A stretch of 64,000 bases of DNA, from NCBI RefSeq assembly GCF_003434055.1, contig NZ_QVEX01000001.1:248001-312000 (forward strand). Reading direction: 5' to 3'. This document shows positions 17,969 through 26,372 of this stretch, one piece after another; the first letter of the stretch is position 1, and every line of letters starts with the position of its first letter. The position numbers and the translations under genes were made by a program. The stretch is from Enterocloster aldenensis. Its GTDB lineage: Bacteria > Bacillota > Clostridia > Lachnospirales > Lachnospiraceae. Under the pieces are notes generated by a model that searched no databases, was not told the DNA's origin, and worked only from the letters and a program-made list of their open reading frames with translations.

Positions 17969-18718
17969 TTACAGCACCTTGCTGAGGAAGGATTTCAGCC
18001 TCTCATTCTTCGGATTCCCAAAGAATTCTTCCGGAGCAGCTTCTTCCATGAAATATCCCTCATCCATGAACATGACACGGTTGGCAACCTCCCTGGCAAA
18101 ACCCATTTCGTGGGTAACCACCACCATGGTCATCTTTTCCTTTGCAAGGTCGCGCATAACGCTTAAGACCTCTCCCACCATCTCAGGATCCAAAGCAGAT
18201 GTTGGCTCGTCAAAGAGCATCACGTCCGGTTTCATGCAAAGGGCCCGCACAATGGCAATACGCTGTTTCTGCCCGCCGGAAAGCTGGCTTGGGAATGCAT
18301 GGGCCCTGTCAGCCAGGCCCACGCGTTCCAGAAGCTGCATGGCTTCCGTCTCCGCTTCCTGCTGGCTTTTCCCCTGCAGCTTCATAGGCGCAAGAGTCAG
18401 GTTCTTCATGATATCCATGTGGGGGAACAGGTTAAACTGCTGGAACACCATGCCCATCTTCTGCCGGTGCTTGTCAATATTGACCTTGGGGTCCGTGATA
18501 TCCGTTCCCTCAAAGAAAATATGCCCCTGGGTAGGTTCCTCCAGAAGGTTCAGGCAGCGCAGGAAGGTACTCTTGCCTGAGCCAGAAGGCCCCACCACGA
18601 AAACCACGTCGCCCTTGTATATATTTACATTGATTCCCTTTAATACGTGGATGCTGCCAAAACTCTTTCCCAGGTCCTGTACCCGGATTAACGGCTCCTT
18701 ATTCATATTAGCGCTCAT
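17969..18718 (-). CDS. Polar amino acid ABC transporter ATP-binding protein (GlnQ/HisP type)
   Basis: A 249-residue ATPase: Walker [23 protein letters not shown]-loop [17 protein letters not shown], signature [15 protein letters not shown], Walker [21 protein letters not shown] and H-loop [10 protein letters not shown]. These are the hallmarks of the polar amino acid uptake family. It is last of three genes, with the start overlapping the permease stop by 11 bases. Confidence 0.95.
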   Translation of the reverse strand: MSANMNKEPLIRVQDLGKSFGSIHVLKGINVNIYKGDVVFVVGPSGSGKSTFLRCLNLLEEPTQGHIFFEGTDITDPKVNIDKHRQKMGMVFQQFNLFPHMDIMKNLTLAPMKLQGKSQQEAETEAMQLLERVGLADRAHAFPSQLSGGQKQRIAIVRALCMKPDVMLFDEPTSALDPEMVGEVLSVMRDLAKEKMTMVVVTHEMGFAREVANRVMFMDEGYFMEEAAPEEFFGNPKNERLKSFLSKVL

Positions 18719-19409
18719 TCTGCCTTAACCTCCTCTCCAGAATCTGAATCAGCTTTGTAAATATCATGACAATGATAAGATAAATCAGGGCAACTGCAAT
18801 CAAGGGCATGAACGCGCTGTATGTTCTGCTTCGGATAATATCACCGCCCTTGGTCAGATCCTGGATTGCGATATATCCGGCCACGGATGTCTCCTTTAAC
18901 AGGGAAATGAACTCGTTGCACAAGGTGGGCAGCACGGTCTTAAACGCCTGGGGCATGATGATATACCACATGGTCTGCGCATAATTAAACCCAAGGCTCC
19001 GTCCGGCTTCCATCTGGCCCCCGTCAATGGACATGATGCCGCTTCGGAATATCTCAGCCACATATGCGCCGGAATTGATGCCAAAGGCCAGGATGGCCAC
19101 CAGGACCTTGTCAATCCTCACGCTGCCAAAAAGCACGAAATAGATGATTAACAGCTGTACGATTACAGGTGTGCCGCGGATTACGGTCAGGTACACTTTG
19201 CAGATGGCATTTAACAGCTTAAGCTTGTGGGTCTTTTCGTAGGTAGAACGTATCATGCCCACAATAAAGCCCAGGACAATTCCCATCAGGCAGGCAAAAA
19301 GTGTAATAATCAACGTTGTCTTGAGACCGTCTGTCAGATACTTCCAGCGGTTCTCAGAAACAAAGTTCAGGTAAAATGCATCTGTAAACGTGTTCCACAT
19401 GCTCATCAT
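18708..19409 (-). CDS. Polar amino acid ABC transporter permease (HisMQ/GlnP type)
   Basis: A 233-residue membrane protein with about five segments. The family pattern is clear: [28 protein letters not shown] near the N-terminus, [23 protein letters not shown], and the EAA loop [42 protein letters not shown]. The start is one of several close ATGs (codons 1, 2 and 4); GCAGAGG lies just upstream, so the true start may be codon 2 or 4. Confidence 0.93.
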   Translation of the reverse strand: MMSMWNTFTDAFYLNFVSENRWKYLTDGLKTTLIITLFACLMGIVLGFIVGMIRSTYEKTHKLKLLNAICKVYLTVIRGTPVIVQLLIIYFVLFGSVRIDKVLVAILAFGINSGAYVAEIFRSGIMSIDGGQMEAGRSLGFNYAQTMWYIIMPQAFKTVLPTLCNEFISLLKETSVAGYIAIQDLTKGGDIIRSRTYSAFMPLIAVALIYLIIVMIFTKLIQILERRLRQNER

Positions 19410-19443
19410 CCTCTGCTCTCCATTCTATAGTTAACCCGTAAAA

Positions 19444-19497
19444 ACTGCCGCAGCCTGCCGGAACAAATCCTGTTTCCTTCCCGCAGCCTGCGGCAGT
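19444..19497. other. Inverted repeat between binding-protein and permease genes
   Basis: ACTGCCGCAG (19444-19453) pairs with CTGCGGCAGT (19488-19497); the heptamer CAGCCTGC occurs in both arms as a direct repeat. It lies in the 236-base gap 19410-19645. It may lower transporter expression relative to the binding protein or protect the upstream mRNA 3' end. The rest of the gap shows nothing clear. Confidence 0.5.
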
Positions 19498-19645
19498 CCA
19501 ATACCGGCCCATTATGCCAATGCCGGCACTCTCATGTCGTTATTCATGTCTTTATGCCAGTCGTTCCAGCCAGTGCCGCCAAACGAATCTGCATCGGGCG
19601 GCGCTGGTACCGCCAGACATGCATGCGCCTCACTGGTCCGGCTGA

Positions 19646-20491
19646 TTATTCCGCCTTGATGTACTTGGCAACAATCTCATCCAGGGTTCCGTTATCCTTA
19701 AGGGTCTTTAATGCGCCGTTGATTTTCTCCAGCAGCTCGGTATTGCCCTTCTTAACAGCGATTGCATATTCCTCATCGGTGAAGGATTCCTCAAGGATCT
19801 TCAGGCCTTCGGTCTGTGCAACAAATGTCTTGGCCGGTTCGCCGTCGATTACAACAGCGTCAATCTTGCCCTGGCTTAATGCCTGGACAGCCTCAAAACC
19901 CTTGTTGTAACGCTCTACGGTGGTGCCGTCTGCTTCCAGGTCAGACACATAGATGTCACCTGTGGTTCCCTGCTGTACGCCCACGATAACGCCTGTCAGG
20001 TCATCCGGAGAGGCGATTGCGCTGTCTTCCTTTACAATGATTTTCTGGGAAGCCTTTGCATAAGTATCAGTGAAATCCACGGACTGCTTACGGTCTTCCG
20101 TCACAGTCATGCCTGCCAGGCCCATATCAGCCTTGCCGGAAGTAATCTCAGGAATGATGGAGTCAAATGCAATATCCTCAATCTCCAGCTCCATGCCAAG
20201 CTCGTCAGCAATGGCCTTTGCAATCTCTGCGTCAATACCGACGATTTCGCCGCCGTCATGGTATTCATATGGCGGGAACTCTGCATTGGTTGCCATAACC
20301 AGTACGCCGCCTGCTGCTTCTGTCCCAGCTGCCTCTGCGCTTGTTTCCTCTGTCTTCTCAGCCGCAGTGGTATCAGCCGTATCTGCTGCAGTGGTATCAG
20401 CCGCCGTGGTCTCTTTTGCACCGCCGCCGCATGCGGTCAGGGAAGCTGCCATAAGTGCTGCCATGGTCAAAGCCAAAACTTTCTTCTTCAT
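19646..20491 (-). CDS. Polar amino acid ABC transporter substrate-binding lipoprotein
   Basis: 281 residues. Lipoprotein signal MKKKVLALTMAALMAASLTAC (Cys 21), then a low-complexity tether with repeated TTAAD units. The SBP_bac_3 domain begins LVMATNAEFPPYEYHDGGEIVGIDAEIAKAIADELG, with DMGLAGMTVTEDRKQSVDFTDTYAKASQKI and VGVQQGTTGDIY, the binding-site motifs of this family. YHDGGEIVGID matches the group for polar or cystine-like amino acids. AGGAG is seven bases before the ATG. Confidence 0.95.
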   Translation of the reverse strand: MKKKVLALTMAALMAASLTACGGGAKETTAADTTAADTADTTAAEKTEETSAEAAGTEAAGGVLVMATNAEFPPYEYHDGGEIVGIDAEIAKAIADELGMELEIEDIAFDSIIPEITSGKADMGLAGMTVTEDRKQSVDFTDTYAKASQKIIVKEDSAIASPDDLTGVIVGVQQGTTGDIYVSDLEADGTTVERYNKGFEAVQALSQGKIDAVVIDGEPAKTFVAQTEGLKILEESFTDEEYAIAVKKGNTELLEKINGALKTLKDNGTLDEIVAKYIKAE

Positions 20492-20556
20492 AATTACTCT
20501 CCTCTTTTCTTTTATGCATCAAAATGCATAACTATAAATAATTATTAACGTTTTAT

Positions 20557-20584
20557 ATTATAAAGCATTTTTTAAGTTTAGCAA
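20557..20584 (-). promoter_or_regulatory. Promoter of the amino acid ABC operon
   Basis: -35 TTGCTA (20584-20579), 16-base spacer, -10 TATAAT (20562-20557). Confidence 0.65.
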
Positions 20585-20668
20585 GAGGAAATTACGGGAA
20601 TCCGGCCTATTTTTTTATTTTCTTCGGTTTTCCGGCCCTCTGCATCCATTTGCACACGCCCTGGGCCC

Positions 20669-21529
20669 CTATCTGTCAACAGCCGGCTGTCCTGCCTTCA
20701 TCCCTGCCGCCCTCAGGAGATGCTTGGCCAGCACCGCCGTGGTCACCGCGCCCACGCCTCCCGGGACAGGGGTTGCCATGGATGCTGTCCCGGAAATGGA
20801 ATCCATATCCACATCCCCGCACAGTTTTCCATCTTCATCCACATTGATGCCCACATCAATCACAACCGCGCCCTGGCCCACGTATTCCTTATCCAGCATT
20901 TTGGCGCGTCCCGCGGCAGCCACCAGGATTTCTGCGGATTGGCAGGCGCCCTTCAGGTCCGCTGTCCTGGTGTGGCAGATGGTAACGGTTGCATTTTCCT
21001 TAAGCATCAGCATGGACAGGGGGCGTCCAACCACCATGCTGCGCCCCACAATGGTCACGCGTTTCCCGCTTATGGCAATCCCGTTGGCCTTCAGGACTTC
21101 GATGACGGCTTCCGCCGTACATGGGGCAAATCCCGTGCCGTCCCCTGCAAATACCTTTGCAATATTGGAAGGCGATATCCCGTCCAGGTCCTTTGCCGGG
21201 TCAATGACCCGTTCAATATCCGCCTCATGAATCTGCTTTGGAAGGGGACGCAGCAACAGGATCCCGGTCACATCCTCGTCCTGGTTGATGTTGATGAACG
21301 CTTCCTTAAATTCCTGGTGGCCTATATCCTCAGGAAATACGTAGGACTGCACCCGAAGCCCAAAGCTCTCCATCTTTTTAGTGGCCCCCCGCTCATATGA
21401 CATGTCGTCCGGGCGTTCCCCCACCCTGACAATCGCAAGCTTCGGCACGTTCCCGCCCAGTTGTTCAAGCATCTGGGCTGCCTGCTCCTTCATCTTTGCA
21501 GATACCTCTGCACCTTTCAGTAATTCCAT
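20669..21529 (-). CDS. folD: FolD-family methylene-THF dehydrogenase with altered cyclohydrolase residues
   Basis: A 286-residue folate C1 enzyme. NADP-domain motifs are intact (VTIVGRSMVVGRPLSMLML, ATVTICHTRT, VVIDVGINVDEDGKLCGDVD, TPVPGGVGAVTTAVL). An ungapped comparison with E. coli FolD from memory aligns [22 protein letters not shown] with VGERPDDMSYERGATKKMESFG, so the catalytic lysine of YxxxK (K54 in E. coli) becomes Ala. In GILVQLPLP/GILLLRPLP the conserved Gln becomes Leu. The third active-site residue, Asp of KDxDG, remains. In the human enzyme the Lys and Gln are needed for cyclohydrolase. This protein is therefore likely dehydrogenase-only, with the hydrolase step supplied by the adjacent FchA homologue. 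Confidence 0.9.
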   Translation of the reverse strand: MELLKGAEVSAKMKEQAAQMLEQLGGNVPKLAIVRVGERPDDMSYERGATKKMESFGLRVQSYVFPEDIGHQEFKEAFININQDEDVTGILLLRPLPKQIHEADIERVIDPAKDLDGISPSNIAKVFAGDGTGFAPCTAEAVIEVLKANGIAISGKRVTIVGRSMVVGRPLSMLMLKENATVTICHTRTADLKGACQSAEILVAAAGRAKMLDKEYVGQGAVVIDVGINVDEDGKLCGDVDMDSISGTASMATPVPGGVGAVTTAVLAKHLLRAAGMKAGQPAVDR

Positions 21530-21572
21530 GGCTGTCTTCCTTTCTGACTTTGTGAAAATTGATGGATCCTTA

Positions 21573-21599
21573 CATCCCCCGGGCGTACAGACGGGGATG
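21573..21599. other. Small hairpin between fchA and folD
   Basis: CATCCCC (21573-21579) pairs with GGGGATG (21593-21599), loop 13, in the 76-base gap. No T-run follows, so it is not a convincing terminator. Confidence 0.4.
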
Positions 21600-21605
21600 C
21601 GGCCC

Positions 21606-22232
21606 CTATCTCAGCTGGTCCAGCACCTTTGCATAAATCCGGTCCGCCCACGCGGTCCCCTCTTCAATTAACTGCCCGGCCCTGGCGTTCAGTTCCTCTG
21701 CCTTCTCCCTGTTTTTCATGGATTTGGTGTTAATATACACATTCATGACCGCGCCTAAAAGCGAGGCGCGGATAAACTGCACGCCCACACCCACGTCGCT
21801 GACCGCAAGACGGCTGCCCTTATCCCCAAGGATTTCAAGGATGCCCAGCATGGCAACCGCATGTTCCATGATTTCAAGGGGAACAAAACTGGCATCCAGA
21901 AGCCGCTCCTCCATGACCTTTTCCTTATAAGCCTTTTCTTCCTCTGTAAGGGACGGAAGGCTGTAGCACTGTGCCAATGGCGCAAACACCTGCGCATCCC
22001 TGTCAGCCAGCGTGACAAAGGCGGCCTGGAGTTTTTGCATCCGTCCCAGAAGTTCCTTTATCTCTGCTTCCACGTCCGCATATTTTTTCTTCCCAATGGT
22101 CAGGTTCGCAACCATCTGTCCCAGCGCATTGCCCAGGGCGCCTGCCAGGGCGCTGGCTCCTCCTCCGCCCGGTACCGGCTCCTTGGATGACAGGACCTCC
22201 AGGAATCCTTCTATTGTTTTCTGTTCAACCAT
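21606..22232 (-). CDS. fchA: FchA-type methenyl-THF cyclohydrolase / formimino-THF cyclodeaminase domain protein
   Basis: A 208-residue helical protein of the FTCD C-terminal domain family. The signature is VPGGGGASALAGALGNALGQMVANLTIGKKKYADVEAEIKELL; DRDAQVF and the C-terminal SDVGVGVQFIRASLLGAVMNVYIN are also typical. In some bacteria this family acts as methenyl-THF cyclohydrolase (FchA); in others it is the cyclodeaminase of histidine breakdown. The neighbouring FolD seems to lack cyclohydrolase residues, and no histidine-utilisation gene is present, so the cyclohydrolase role is favoured. AGGAG precedes the ATG. Confidence 0.88.
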   Translation of the reverse strand: MVEQKTIEGFLEVLSSKEPVPGGGGASALAGALGNALGQMVANLTIGKKKYADVEAEIKELLGRMQKLQAAFVTLADRDAQVFAPLAQCYSLPSLTEEEKAYKEKVMEERLLDASFVPLEIMEHAVAMLGILEILGDKGSRLAVSDVGVGVQFIRASLLGAVMNVYINTKSMKNREKAEELNARAGQLIEEGTAWADRIYAKVLDQLR

Positions 22233-22262
22233 TCTGTTCTCCTTTCCTTATCCCTTTGTTCC

Positions 22263-22281
22263 GATTGGGCGCAGCCCAATC
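22263..22281. other. Compact hairpin at the 3' end of the pentapeptide-repeat gene
   Basis: GATTGGGC (22263-22270) and GCCCAATC (22274-22281) form an 8-bp stem with a 3-base loop directly after the stop. There is no T-run; it may stabilise the mRNA end. Confidence 0.4.
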
Positions 22282-22284
22282 CCG

Positions 22285-22887
22285 TCACACGATCTTAACC
22301 CCCATCAACTTGGCAAGTTCCGCTGCCTGGAAAAGATTTACCTTCACGCCTGCAAGTTCCGTGTACTGGTCTGATACCATTATATTGTCAATGGTGCAGT
22401 CTGACAAGTCCATTCCTCTCAGCAGGGTCTTGAAAAAATCCACGCCGGTAAAGTCTGTCCTGGAGCATATGGTTTTCTTGAACCTGACCTCGGACAGGAA
22501 TGCCTCCCTTAAGCTGCATCCCCTTATCTCTGAGAATTCCCAGAAAGCCATGGAAAAATTGGCGTACCGGAACTGGCTGTCCGTCAGCTTCACCCACTTA
22601 AAGCTTGCATTGGAAAACCGGCTCCCATCTCCTTTGCAGCCCTCTGCCCTTGTGTTCTTCCAATAGCTGTCCTCAAAAGAGCTGTTGGAAAAATCGCATT
22701 TATCAAACACCACATTGCAGAAGGATGCACCTGTAAAATCGCAGTCCGTAAACCTGCACCTTACAAAATGGATGGAGTCAAATTCCAGCTTCTGCCCCTT
22801 AATGGAGTCAGCTGTTTCATCTGTATACGTCCGGCCTGATAACGTCCATTCCTCTTCAGCCGCCTGCAGGATATCTTCTGATAACAT
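22285..22887 (-). CDS. Pentapeptide-repeat protein
   Basis: About 200 residues forming a right-handed beta helix of A(D/N)LXX-type repeats: FDSIHFVRCRFTDCDFTGASFCNVVFDKCDFSNSSFEDSYWKN, then SRFSNASFKWVKLTDSQFRYANFSMAFWEF and CSLREAFLSEVRFKKTICSRTDFTGVDFFKTLLRGMDLSDCTI. Such proteins are often of unknown role; a subset (Qnr, MfpA) protects DNA gyrase from quinolones or mimics DNA. The repeat run is shorter and less regular than in Qnr. The start at 22887 has GGGAGG upstream. It is 11 bases after a PNPOx-like gene. Confidence 0.85.
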   Translation of the reverse strand: MLSEDILQAAEEEWTLSGRTYTDETADSIKGQKLEFDSIHFVRCRFTDCDFTGASFCNVVFDKCDFSNSSFEDSYWKNTRAEGCKGDGSRFSNASFKWVKLTDSQFRYANFSMAFWEFSEIRGCSLREAFLSEVRFKKTICSRTDFTGVDFFKTLLRGMDLSDCTIDNIMVSDQYTELAGVKVNLFQAAELAKLMGVKIV

Positions 22888-22897
22888 AATATCCTCC

Positions 22898-23362
22898 CTA
22901 ACTGTTGGACTTGGCGTGGAGTTCTTCCACATCCAGACGGATGACCGCTGTCAGCTTAAGCATCGGGTCCGGATATTCCCACCGGCCGCCTCCCGCCATG
23001 TGCTCCATGATGCAGTCCAGCCCATGGCGTTTCTCCTCCAAGTCATCCACCACGGTAATCCTGCCTTTTCCGATAATACTGCTGTACTCAAAGGAAAAAC
23101 CGCATGCCTCATCAGCCGTCACCAGGCGGTGGTCCGTATCCATCTCAAAACCGGCATATCCATTCTGGCGTATCAGATCGATTTTACGCCCCTTGGCCGC
23201 GCCGTGGAAGTAAAATGCCTTCCCGGCCTTGTCATATCCGAAATTCACCGGCACGATGTATGCACATGCCCCGTCCGCCAAAGCAATCCTCATGCACTGG
23301 CAGGCATCGATGATTTTCTGTATCCTGTCACTCTCCGTGATTTCCCTGTCTTTTCTTCTCAT
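22898..23362 (-). CDS. Pyridoxamine 5'-phosphate oxidase-related (NimA-like) flavoprotein
   Basis: A 154-residue split-barrel FMN-binding family protein: MRRKDREITESDRIQKIIDACQCMRIALADGACAYIVPVNFGYDKAGKAFYFHGAAKGRKIDLIRQNGYAGFEMDTD, continuing SSIIGKGRITVVDDLEEKRHGLDCIMEHM. The opening MRRKDREI and the Y(I/V)VPxNFGY and F(Y/H)FHGAAxGRKIDLI motifs are those of the NimA-like group. Some Nim proteins reduce nitroimidazole drugs; most homologues have no assigned substrate, so no resistance is claimed. It lies between sbcC and the pentapeptide gene. Confidence 0.85.
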   Translation of the reverse strand: MRRKDREITESDRIQKIIDACQCMRIALADGACAYIVPVNFGYDKAGKAFYFHGAAKGRKIDLIRQNGYAGFEMDTDHRLVTADEACGFSFEYSSIIGKGRITVVDDLEEKRHGLDCIMEHMAGGGRWEYPDPMLKLTAVIRLDVEELHAKSNS

Positions 23363-23387
23363 GTCTGTTTCTCCCTGTATTAATCCG

Positions 23388-26372
23388 TCACAAAACCTGT
23401 ATCCGTGCCCTGCTTCCCCCGCTCTTTTCCTTCACCACCACAATCTGGCGCTCAATCCGTTCCTTTAACTCGGTTACATGGGAAATGATTCCCACCAGCC
23501 GTCTTCCCTCTGCCAGGTCCCCCAATGCCTTCATTGCAAGATTCAGCGTATCCTCATCCAGGGAGCCAAAGCCCTCGTCCACAAACATGGTGTCCAGGCG
23601 TATGCCGCCTGCCGCGGACTGGATTTCATCGGACAGCCCCAGGGCCAGGGACAGGGATGCCTGGAAGGACTCGCCGCCGGACAATGTCCGGACACTGCGC
23701 TGCGTGCCGTTGTAATGGTCAACCACATTCAGCCCAAGGCCGCTTTTTCCGCGGTTATCCTCTTCGCTGCACCGCTTCAGCTCATACTGGCCTCCGCTCA
23801 TCACCATGAACCTGGTATTGGCGCGTGCGATAATCCGTTCAAAATACGCCATCTGGACATATGTCTCAAATGTGATTTTTTCCTTTCCGCCCACTTCGCC
23901 AGCAGCGGTGTCGGCCAGGGACTTAACCCAAGTCCACTGCTGCTGTATTTCCTCCATGGCGTCCTTCTGTTTCAGTATCCGGCTATATGCGGCGCGGTTG
24001 GTTTCCAGGCGGTGATGGATACGGCTCTTTTTCTGTTCCTGTAAATCCAGTTCGGCCTTTGCCCTTTCCTGGGCAGCGGTCAGTTCCTCCATCTGCCGGG
24101 CCAGTCCCAATGCAGTCAGTTCCCGGTCCAGTCCTGCATCCAGCTCCGTATCCGGTTCCGTATCCTGCAGCTGCGCCCTCAGCGCTTCCATGCGGGATCT
24201 GGCGTCCGCAGCCTTCTGGCTCACCTCAAGATAGGTTTTTTCCGCTTCCCGGAACGCCTTCTCCCCTGCCTCAAAAGCCGCCCGTTTGCCGGCCAGTTCC
24301 TCCCGGGCCTGGTTCCTGTCCTTAAAGGGGAGTTTTCCGGCCAGCTCCTTTATCTGATCCTCCAGGCCCTTTTCCCTCTCTTCTGCCTCAATCAGGAGTT
24401 TCAGGACCTGCTGTCTCTTCTCTCCTGCTTCCTCCAGGGATTTCTGATGGCCCACCCGCGCCTTCTCCAGTTCCTCCTTATGCTTCAGACGGGCGCGGCA
24501 CTCTGCGGCCCGCTTTTTCGCGGCTGCTTCCTGGCGCGCCAGCTGGTCCTTAAGCTCTCCCAACATGTACTCCCATACTTTAAGGAAATGCTGCCGTTGC
24601 TCCATCCTGGCTGCCGGACTGCCGGCCGCCCCGCCATCTCCCCGGTCCTCTTCCTGGTTCAGACGTTCCCGCCACGCTTCCTTCCAGGACCCTACCTCTG
24701 CATCGATCTGCTGCCTCATCCTGGTATAACGCGTTTCCAGGCTTCCGGCCAGCCTGCCGGCCTTAAGGCTCAGTTCCGAGGCAGTCCTGGTCCTGGCTTC
24801 AGAATCTTTTGCGGCCTGGTCCACCAATTCCTTTGTCACATCACAATCCGGATATGCACAGGGGAATGTGTCTGCGGGATTCCTGCCCCCGGCTGCAGGA
24901 TTCCTGCCCCCCGCCGCCTGTCCCGGGCCTGCCGGGGCAGGATGTACCGTGGAACCGCATACCGGGCAGGGGCTGCCCTCCACCAGTTCCCTTGCCAGGA
25001 TTCCGGCCTGGTTGTCCAGGAAACGCTGGTACAGGCTTTTGTATACCTGGTCCACCCTGCGCCGCGTTTCATCCGCCTCCCTGTAGAGTTCCTGGGCCTG
25101 TTCCAGGTTTTTGCGCTCCCTGTGGTATTCAGAAAGTTCCCCCACAAGGGAATCCACCCTTGTCCTGTATTCTGCCAGCTTCTCAATGGCGGACTGGGCT
25201 GCTTGGTAATCCTCTCCTGCAGTCTTAAGGGCAGCCAGTTCATTGTCCTCCTTAAGAAGCTGCTCCCGCCACCGCGCTTCCTCCTCCTGGTTCCTCAGCG
25301 CATTGGCCTTAAGCCTGCCAATCCGTTTAAGGCATTCTTCCCGTCCCGCAGCCAGCCCGTCATACCGGGCATAGGACTTCATGGCCTCTTCCATCTTTGT
25401 GATGGTGACCATAAGGATATCCCGTTCTGCCTGGCCTTCCTTTTCCTTATTATAATTCCCTTTGGCAGCAGCCAGCCTGGGGGCCTCCCTGTCCAGAATC
25501 AGGCGGGCCGCTTCCAGGTCCTTAAATACCTTTGACGCTGACTGCGCCTTTCCCAGCTTCAGCCCCAGGGCGGACATCTCCTCGCGGATTGCTTTCATCT
25601 TCCCGTCTAAGGCATTTTCCTCTTCCCGGTCCGCCGTAATCATCTGCTCCAGCAGGGCCAGCATGACCTCGAGGCTTCCCTTCTGCGCTTCCTTCCACCG
25701 GATTGCCAGGTCCTCCCTCTCATCGCCCGGGATGACGCCGCCCGTATACTGCTCAATACTCTTCCTGGTGTCTGCATACTGCCCGTACAGCGCCTTGGCC
25801 TGCTCCTTTAATTTTTCCTGGAACTGCTGGTACGGCCTGGTTCCAAAAATCTCACGGAATATGATTCCCCGGTCCTCCGTCTTACCGGAAAGGAGCCTGG
25901 AAAAGCTGCCCTGGGCCAGCATGGCAATCTGTGAAAACTGTTCACGGCTCAGGCCCAGCAGTGTTTCAATCTCCTGGGTCACGGCCTTGTCCCCCGTGAT
26001 TACACGGCCGTCCGGCATGTTCAGTTCTGCATCCGGCTTTTCCTTTGTCTCCCCTTCCCCTCTCTGTTTTGCCCGCATGTATTCAGGATTGCGGCGCACA
26101 GAATACTCCATCCCATTATAGACAAATGACATTTCCACAAAAGTCCCCGCGTCCGGCAGCGCATATTTGCTTCGCAGCATCTTCGGCCTGCGGGCCTCGC
26201 CGCTGGCATTTCCATAAAGGGCAAATGTAATGGCATCAAATATCGTGGTCTTTCCCGCTCCTGTATCACCGCTGATAAGATACAGTCCCCGGTCCCCTAA
26301 AGCATCCATATCCAGTTTTATTTCCCCTGCATATGGCCCGAATGCGGATATGGTTAATTGTGTCGGTCTCAA
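23388..26372 (-). CDS. sbcC: SbcC exonuclease subunit (Rad50-like ATPase)
   Basis: 994 residues, the SMC-like subunit of the SbcCD nuclease that opens DNA hairpins and protein-blocked ends. The N-terminus is MRPTQLTISAFGPYAGEIKLDMDALGDRGLYLISGDTGAGKTTIFDAITFALYG with Walker A. Two long coiled-coil arms flank the zinc hook CPVC near residue 467. The C-terminus has signature LSGGESFQASLSLALGLSD and Walker B IRLDTMFVDEGFGSLDEDTL. Just after the hook the motif AAGGRNP is repeated in tandem (AAGGRNPAAGGRNPAD), a likely small slippage duplication. It overlaps sbcD by four bases (ATGA). Confidence 0.96.
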   Translation of the reverse strand: MRPTQLTISAFGPYAGEIKLDMDALGDRGLYLISGDTGAGKTTIFDAITFALYGNASGEARRPKMLRSKYALPDAGTFVEMSFVYNGMEYSVRRNPEYMRAKQRGEGETKEKPDAELNMPDGRVITGDKAVTQEIETLLGLSREQFSQIAMLAQGSFSRLLSGKTEDRGIIFREIFGTRPYQQFQEKLKEQAKALYGQYADTRKSIEQYTGGVIPGDEREDLAIRWKEAQKGSLEVMLALLEQMITADREEENALDGKMKAIREEMSALGLKLGKAQSASKVFKDLEAARLILDREAPRLAAAKGNYNKEKEGQAERDILMVTITKMEEAMKSYARYDGLAAGREECLKRIGRLKANALRNQEEEARWREQLLKEDNELAALKTAGEDYQAAQSAIEKLAEYRTRVDSLVGELSEYHRERKNLEQAQELYREADETRRRVDQVYKSLYQRFLDNQAGILARELVEGSPCPVCGSTVHPAPAGPGQAAGGRNPAAGGRNPADTFPCAYPDCDVTKELVDQAAKDSEARTRTASELSLKAGRLAGSLETRYTRMRQQIDAEVGSWKEAWRERLNQEEDRGDGGAAGSPAARMEQRQHFLKVWEYMLGELKDQLARQEAAAKKRAAECRARLKHKEELEKARVGHQKSLEEAGEKRQQVLKLLIEAEEREKGLEDQIKELAGKLPFKDRNQAREELAGKRAAFEAGEKAFREAEKTYLEVSQKAADARSRMEALRAQLQDTEPDTELDAGLDRELTALGLARQMEELTAAQERAKAELDLQEQKKSRIHHRLETNRAAYSRILKQKDAMEEIQQQWTWVKSLADTAAGEVGGKEKITFETYVQMAYFERIIARANTRFMVMSGGQYELKRCSEEDNRGKSGLGLNVVDHYNGTQRSVRTLSGGESFQASLSLALGLSDEIQSAAGGIRLDTMFVDEGFGSLDEDTLNLAMKALGDLAEGRRLVGIISHVTELKERIERQIVVVKEKSGGSRARIQVL

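Noticed and set aside
22898..23362. Calling the PNPOx-like gene a nitroimidazole resistance determinant
   Set aside because: The family also contains many proteins with no such activity, and nothing in the neighbourhood supports resistance.
24447..25535. 362-residue plus-strand frame inside sbcC
   Set aside because: Antisense to the coiled-coil region of sbcC; Pro/Leu-rich composition follows from the Glu/Lys/Gln codons of the real gene.
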